Assembly (NCBI RefSeq): GCF_000308835.1
Contig: NZ_BAGN01000422.1
Span: 16,436 to 80,435 of the forward strand
Length of the DNA stretch: 64,000 nt
Origin: Nocardia vinacea NBRC 16497
GTDB taxonomy: Bacteria; Actinomycetota; Actinomycetes; Mycobacteriales; Mycobacteriaceae
Direction: 5' to 3'
The notes under the pieces are model-generated. The model had not been told where the DNA came from and made no database searches. It was given only the letters and a program-made list of their open reading frames with translations. This document shows positions 60,761-64,000 of this stretch, one piece after another; position 1 is the stretch's first letter, and each line of letters opens with the position of its first letter. A program made the position numbers and the translations under genes.

Positions 60761-60806
60761 GCTAGACGACCCAGCTTCGGATCGCTTTGGGCAGGATGTG
60801 GTCTAG
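59940..60806 (+). pseudogene. IS3-family transposase OrfB, nonsense-mutated and 3'-truncated
   Basis: Frame -1 to OrfA: LLDPERPRTAVAHLMRVLGLSERFACHVTGQHRSTQRRP, then DAALRD, TGA at 60120-60122, then LRDWAKAHPRQGFRRAYHDARGEGWTVNHKKIQRLWRDEGLRVPQRRRRKR in the same frame. A TGG-to-TGA change explains the stop. The DDE core is present: VWAVDFRFDATDDGRPVKIVSIVDEHTR (first D), ALRCDNGPEL (second D), GYIESFNGRLRDECLN (E). After HRRHSALRN the normal end is replaced by unrelated residues. Inactive. Confidence 0.85.
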
Positions 60807-60829
60807 CAACGAGGCAACATCGGCCAAAA

Positions 60830-61139
60830 CCTGACCGGCGCGGGCGAAGGCGTATTGGCTGCACAAACGGCATTTCGATCTGACCTGGGGAACGCTACGT
60901 CGCCGATTCTGGCCGAACTGGCAGATCAGCGGCCGCCGCGTCGAGCTATTCCGAACACGAGAGGTGACGGTCAGCCGTGACGGATATCGGGGCTCGAAAA
61001 TCCCTGCACCATGGGCAGATTGGCAACCCGGCACCGACCACGCGCCAGCGGTGTGAACATGTGGAGAGCCGGATGCGTGGAGACATACACGTCCGGTTCG
61101 GAGGGGGGCGCACTTTGCAATGCACCGGGGCTACCCGAC
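60830..61139 (+). mobile_element. 3' remnant of a bacterial group II intron
   Basis: A frame open from just after 60830 to TGA near 61054 encodes the end of a reverse transcriptase/maturase: AYWLHKRHFDLTWGTLRRRF, ISGRRVELFRTREVTVSRDGYRGSKIPAPWADWQ. About 12 bases later comes a domain V-like RNA (61066-61099), then a G-run and a CTACCCGAC-like 3' end. Most of the intron, including domains I-IV and the RT core, is gone, and its upstream edge abuts the truncated IS3 orfB. Confidence 0.7.
61066..61099 (+). ncRNA. Group II intron domain V-like hairpin
   Basis: Exactly 34 nt: GAGCCGG at the start pairs with CCGGTTC at the end, enclosing an inner stem with a GAGA (GNRA) tetraloop. The AGC of the opening GAGC corresponds to the catalytic triad of domain V. 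Without the rest of the intron it cannot splice. Confidence 0.65.
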
Positions 61140-61310
61140 CCCGAATCGCTGTTCAAGAACTTTGAAATACGTGCCAGAATTCCCGGAGCGATTCGGACCA
61201 CTCGCCGAGGCAAGGCAATTCATGGATTCCTTCGCTCGGTGGTACAACCGCCAGCGCCGACACACCGGCATCGGAGTGCATACCCCCGCAGATGTCGGTG
61301 CGCAGGTGCC
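61140..61310 (+). pseudogene. Tail of a second IS3-type OrfB transposase
   Basis: Translation gives TLKYVPEFPERFG, then ARQFMDSFARWYNRQRRHTGIGVHTPADVGA, the C-terminal signature of another IS3-group transposase. Just upstream TTCAAG-A-ACTTTGAAATAC needs one base removed to restore the family's FKTLKY, so there is also a frameshift. Everything before is missing, and on its right it runs into IS110 DNA on the other strand. Confidence 0.65.
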
Positions 61311-61497
61311 GGCCAATGCCGTTGCAGCCCTCGATCGCCCACACCCGCTCCGGGAAACGCTGTACCGCGGTGAGCATTTCGCTGTATACGCTGGTGTCGG
61401 TGCTATAGCGGCCGACAGCCAGGATCTTCGCGTCGGTGTCGATGACCTCGATGGTGGCCGAGCGTTTGTGTGGGTCCATCCCGATGATGACCGGCAT
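61300..61497 (-). pseudogene. N-terminal piece of an IS110-family transposase
   Basis: ATG 61497 opens MPVIIGMDPHKRSATIEVIDTDAK, VGRYSTDTSVYSEMLTAVQRFPERVWAIEGCNGIGRHL, the start of an IS110 DEDD transposase with Asp in GMDPHK and Glu in AIEG. After about 65 residues the sequence leaves the family and enters the reverse of the IS3 tail. The C-terminal catalytic Ser domain is absent. Confidence 0.75.
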
Positions 61498-61815
61498 CGG
61501 TATCCTTCCGAATCCGAACGAACAAGGTGTCCGTGCGGGAGGCACCGCTACTTCGAACTGGGCAAACCCCTTTTCAGCCACGCCCGCACGGCACCCGGTG
61601 GGACGCAAGCCATTAGAGAGCCACACCGAAGCATACCGGGGGCAGCCGCTCGAGGGAGCCTCCCGCCGGGTGCCTGGGCTCGATCCGGCCTGGACCGAGC
61701 CCTACCACCAGTCTTAAGTAGCCGATGAGCGTGCATATCTCGGGCGGTATGTGCGGACCCGGCACTACGCAGTTCCGCCGATCGAGTTGCCCGTGCATGT
61801 CTTCGGCAATGTTCA
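61498..61815. other. Gene-free stretch of 318 bases beside the IS110 fragment
   Basis: No frame has convincing coding signal. It may include the non-coding left end of the IS110 element. I see no terminator or named motif. Confidence 0.4.
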
Positions 61816-62709
61816 TCAGGGTCGGGCGGTGTAAGCGGAGTACTGCCATGCACCTTTACGCTCCAGCCAGGTGGTGAAATCCAGCAGTTCCGGATGGCAT
61901 CGCCGCAGCGACACGATGTCGGCATTCCAGCCTCCGCCGTGGTTGGCGAACCGGTAGCCGGCGAGGGCGTCGGGGTCCTTGTCCGACAACGCTTCTCGTG
62001 GGATCGCTCGGTATTCGATCGGTTGTCCGAGGGACCGGCTCATGGCCTCGGTGATCTGGGTCATGGTCAGCTCGTCGCCCGCCAGTTCCACCGCGGCTCC
62101 GATGTATTCGTCCGGGTGAGTGAAAGCCCGTGCGGCGAAGACACCGATGTCGGTACCCGCGATCAGCTGCACGGGTACGTCCGGATGGATGACATCGGTG
62201 AGTACTCCCTCGCGCAAGCCGAAGCGGGGGTCGAGCTGGTTCTCCATGAAGCGCACCGGGCGTAATGCGGTGGTCGGCAGGCCGAGCCGAGTCGAGTATC
62301 TCTCCAACTCCGCCTTGCTCTGCCAGCGGCGAATGCCGTGATCGGCGTCCGCAGCGCCGACCGAGGCGTAAACGAAGTGAGCAACACCCGCTGCCGCGGC
62401 CGCATCCGCGACATTGCGGCCCAGCCTCAGTTCATCGTCCACGGTGAATCCGGGAGGTGTGCCAGGGTATCCCGCGGTCGGTTGCACGCTGAACACCCCG
62501 TGAACACCCGCCGCCGCCGTATCCAGCGTGGTTCGGTCGCCCATGTCGCCACGCGCCAGTTCCGCACCTGCCCCTGCCAACATCCGAGCACCCGCGGTGT
62601 CCGGGTCACGCACCAGCGCACGCACCCGCCAACCCGCCGCCAGCAGTGCGCGAGCCGTTGCGCCACCTTGGGTGCCCGTCGCTCCGGTAACCAACACGAT
62701 GTCCGACAT
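61816..62709 (-). CDS. NmrA-like NAD(P)-binding protein
   Basis: A 297-residue atypical SDR: MSDIVLVTGATGTQGGATARALLAAGWRVRALVRDP (GxxGxxG), HFVYASVGAADADHGIRRWQSKAELERYSTRLGLPTTALRP, and DELTMTQITEAMSRSLGQPIEY. NmrA-like proteins sense redox state or reduce quinone-like substrates; the catalytic Tyr is not in a YxxxK context. A GAGGAGG site precedes ATG 62709. It is divergent from a TetR gene, with two palindromes between, so that regulator probably controls it. Confidence 0.88.
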   Translation of the reverse strand: MSDIVLVTGATGTQGGATARALLAAGWRVRALVRDPDTAGARMLAGAGAELARGDMGDRTTLDTAAAGVHGVFSVQPTAGYPGTPPGFTVDDELRLGRNVADAAAAAGVAHFVYASVGAADADHGIRRWQSKAELERYSTRLGLPTTALRPVRFMENQLDPRFGLREGVLTDVIHPDVPVQLIAGTDIGVFAARAFTHPDEYIGAAVELAGDELTMTQITEAMSRSLGQPIEYRAIPREALSDKDPDALAGYRFANHGGGWNADIVSLRRCHPELLDFTTWLERKGAWQYSAYTARP

Positions 62710-62754
62710 CGCATCCTCCTCGAGTAGCGCTGTTCGCCTGTATCGGCAATAAGT

Positions 62755-62767
62755 GGGGATTGTCCCC
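62755..62767. promoter_or_regulatory. Operator palindrome GGGGA-TTG-TCCCC
   Basis: Perfect five-base arms around a 3-base centre, between the divergent NmrA-like and TetR genes. Its centre is 34 bases from that of a second, longer palindrome of the same type. Confidence 0.5.
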
Positions 62768-62786
62768 GTTTAATGTCGGCTACAAT

Positions 62787-62803
62787 ACGGGGACTATCCC
62801 CGT
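62787..62803. promoter_or_regulatory. Operator palindrome ACGGGGA-CTA-TCCCCGT
   Basis: Perfect seven-base arms around CTA, 18 bases before the TetR start. TACAAT at 62781-62786 just upstream could be the -10 box of the TetR gene, so binding here would block it. Confidence 0.6.
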
Positions 62804-62820
62804 TTTGCAATCGGAGTGTA

Positions 62821-63390
62821 ATGACACCAGCCCCGAGCAGACCGGCCCGTGCCGACGCGCTGCGCAATTACGAGCGGCTCATCACCGCCGCCACCAATGC
62901 CTTCGCCCAACACGGCCCGCAGGTGCCGCTGGACGACATCGCACGCGCCGCCGGGGTCGGCAATGCCACGCTCTACCGCCATTTCCCGACCAGACAGGCA
63001 CTACTGGAAGCGGTCCACCACGACCACATAGAGGCACTGGTCCACCGAGCGGGCGACTTGGCCACGGCACACGCCCCCGCCGAGGCGCTCAGGTTGTGGC
63101 TCGACACCGTTGTCGCACAGGGCAGCGCCACCCGCGGCCTCGCGGCCTCGCTGCTCGCAGTCATAGGCACATCGACCGAATCTTGGTGCCGGAAAGAAAT
63201 ATTCGCCGCGGCAACCAGCCTTTTACAGCGCGCTCAAGACGCGGGCGAGATCCGTTCCGGGCTGACCGCACCCCAGTTACTGAAGCTCGTCAACGCGATA
63301 GCCCTTGCCACTGAAGGAGATCCGGACCCAACCCAGCAAGCCCACACACTGCTGGACTTCCTCTTCGACGGCCTTCGCGTCCAAGCGTGA
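62821..63390 (+). CDS. TetR-family regulator
   Basis: A 189-residue regulator: HTH in NYERLITAATNAFAQHGPQVPLDDIARAAGVGNATLYRHFPTRQALLEAVH, then a helical ligand domain (EALRLWLDTVVAQGSATRGLAASLLAVIG to LLKLVNAIALATEGD). ATG 62821 (MTPAPSRPARAD) follows a GGAG site; starts farther upstream would run through the operators. It likely represses itself and the divergent NmrA-like gene, a common redox-sensor pair. Confidence 0.9.
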   Translation: MTPAPSRPARADALRNYERLITAATNAFAQHGPQVPLDDIARAAGVGNATLYRHFPTRQALLEAVHHDHIEALVHRAGDLATAHAPAEALRLWLDTVVAQGSATRGLAASLLAVIGTSTESWCRKEIFAAATSLLQRAQDAGEIRSGLTAPQLLKLVNAIALATEGDPDPTQQAHTLLDFLFDGLRVQA

Positions 63391-64000
63391 CACAGTGCAC
63401 GCGACAGACCTGTGCGCAGCTCGAACGGACTGGCCGAACGTTCGCCGATGCCGCTGATCGCGCTGTTCGGACTGGCACATACGGCGCGCCGGCCCGGGAT
63501 AGAACGGCCCTGGGCCGGGCAGGGATTGGTGTGCCGGTCAGTTCGCGACGTTGTCGAATGTGCCGGCCTAGTAGGAGCCGCCTGTGGTCTTGGTGATCAC
63601 CAGCAGCCGGTTGCGGCGTTGATCATGGCGACCAGGTAGACCAGGGCGGCGATCTGGTCATCGTCGTAGTGTCTGCGCACCAGGAACTCCCGCCGACTCG
63701 CAGCGAAGATCTCACCGTGACGAACATCGCCTTCGACTCAGCAATCAGGCGGAAAACATCCTCTTCTGCCGCATATCGCGCTGCCGGGAGACCATGTGGT
63801 CTCGCACAGGCCATCCCGTGATGGTGATCGCCGTGCGGATCGGAATAGCGCACATATGGAATACCTGCACTCCACCAGTGCAAGCACGCTCGTGCGCGGC
63901 GTCGGCAGCGCCAGCTTTCGCGTCCTTGCGCCGCCTTGTCCTGCAACGCCTGTACCCGGTCGGCCTGGCGTACGGCACGGTCGCCTTCCGTGAGCAGGGG
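63391..64000. other. Gene-poor end of the window with decayed fragments
   Basis: No intact gene is visible. One short reverse-strand piece (63597-63740) resembles a protein tail. The rest has open frames on both strands without a family or steady codon bias. Confidence 0.45.
63597..63740 (-). pseudogene. Possible C-terminal remnant of an AhpD/carboxymuconolactone-decarboxylase-like protein
   Basis: One reverse frame reads GEIFAASRREFLVRRHYDDDQIAALVYLVAMINAATGCW then stop, which resembles the end of AhpD-type proteins (FxxxEIAALxxxIAxINxWNR). Just upstream the frame has a stop, while the neighbouring frame reads AEEDVFRLIAESKAMF, a segment expected slightly earlier in the same family. A frameshift could join them. 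The match is short and I hold it loosely. Confidence 0.35.

Noticed and set aside
60762..61034. A 90-codon reverse frame in the intron remnant
   Set aside because: The forward strand of the same stretch encodes the maturase C-terminus, so this is its shadow.
61613..61849. A 78-codon reverse frame between the IS110 piece and the NmrA-like gene
   Set aside because: No recognisable motif, and it overlaps the end of the NmrA-like gene.
1..64000. tRNA, rRNA or CRISPR features
   Set aside because: I looked for cloverleaf-like stretches, rRNA signatures and regularly spaced repeats and saw none; a tRNAscan or CRISPR search could still find a weak case.

Overview
The window is chromosomal DNA from a high-GC actinobacterium of the mycolic-acid group, most likely Nocardia or a close relative. 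The reasons are very GC-rich third codon positions, many GTG starts, four-base ATGA/GTGA gene overlaps, an antigen-85-like mycolyltransferase, a carboxylic acid reductase, a HadAB-type fused dehydratase, and many flavin and lipid-active enzymes. I saw no rRNA, tRNA or CRISPR array.

1-15.1 kb is ordinary accessory metabolism: a membrane-anchored GH65 hydrolase (cut by the window edge), an LLM oxidoreductase, a MaoC-type dehydratase, a YdcF protein, a secreted lipase, two VOC proteins (one frameshifted), a double Lrp/AsnC regulator, a carboxylesterase, three small membrane proteins and an Ag85-like esterase. The lipase and the Ag85-like gene share a nearly identical 37-bp element at the same distance from their start codons.

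15.1-34.9 kb is the most striking part: a tightly coupled, apparently undescribed lipid-type biosynthetic operon behind a long AT-richer leader and divergent from a PucR/CdaR-type regulator. In order it encodes an acyl carrier protein, a 1995-residue giant protein (class III aminotransferase, acyl-ACP-reductase-like domain, PEP-synthase/rifampin-phosphotransferase-like module, thymidylate-kinase-like domain), a second free thymidylate-kinase-like protein, a second ACP, a fatty acyl-AMP ligase, a cytochrome P450, a second free PEP-synthase-like protein, an alpha-oxoamine synthase (serine palmitoyltransferase/BioF family), an NTP_transf_5-type nucleotidyltransferase, a HAD hydrolase, a diacylglycerol/sphingosine-kinase-like protein, an SDR, and, after a gap, a short FkbH-like HAD protein. 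A coherent but untested reading is activation of a fatty acid onto an ACP, hydroxylation, decarboxylative condensation with an amino acid to a sphingoid-like amino ketone, ketone reduction, phosphorylation, and possibly reductive amination of an acyl end by the giant enzyme. There is no ketosynthase, NRPS condensation domain or dedicated exporter.

34.9-59.2 kb returns to scattered metabolism: hydrolase/MarR pair with a clear operator, dihydroxy-acid dehydratase, ECF41 sigma factor with DoxX, GMC oxidoreductase, two LLM monooxygenases, MFS exporter, peptide deformylase, carboxylic acid reductase, an FMO-SDR-TetR operon with tandem operators, SDR, PAP2-lipid-kinase fusion, Orn/Lys/Arg-type decarboxylase, hemerythrin protein and an MmyB-like XRE regulator. 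The XRE gene and one LLM gene begin with the same N-terminal block of about 66 bp, and the XRE and MFS promoters share a 19-bp site.

59.2-61.8 kb is a graveyard of mobile DNA: an IS3-type element with a nonsense codon in orfB, the 3' end of a group II intron (maturase C-terminus plus a recognisable domain V), a second decayed IS3 transposase tail, and the start of an IS110 transposase. The last 2 kb hold a divergent NmrA-like reductase/TetR pair with palindromic operators, then gene-poor, decayed sequence.
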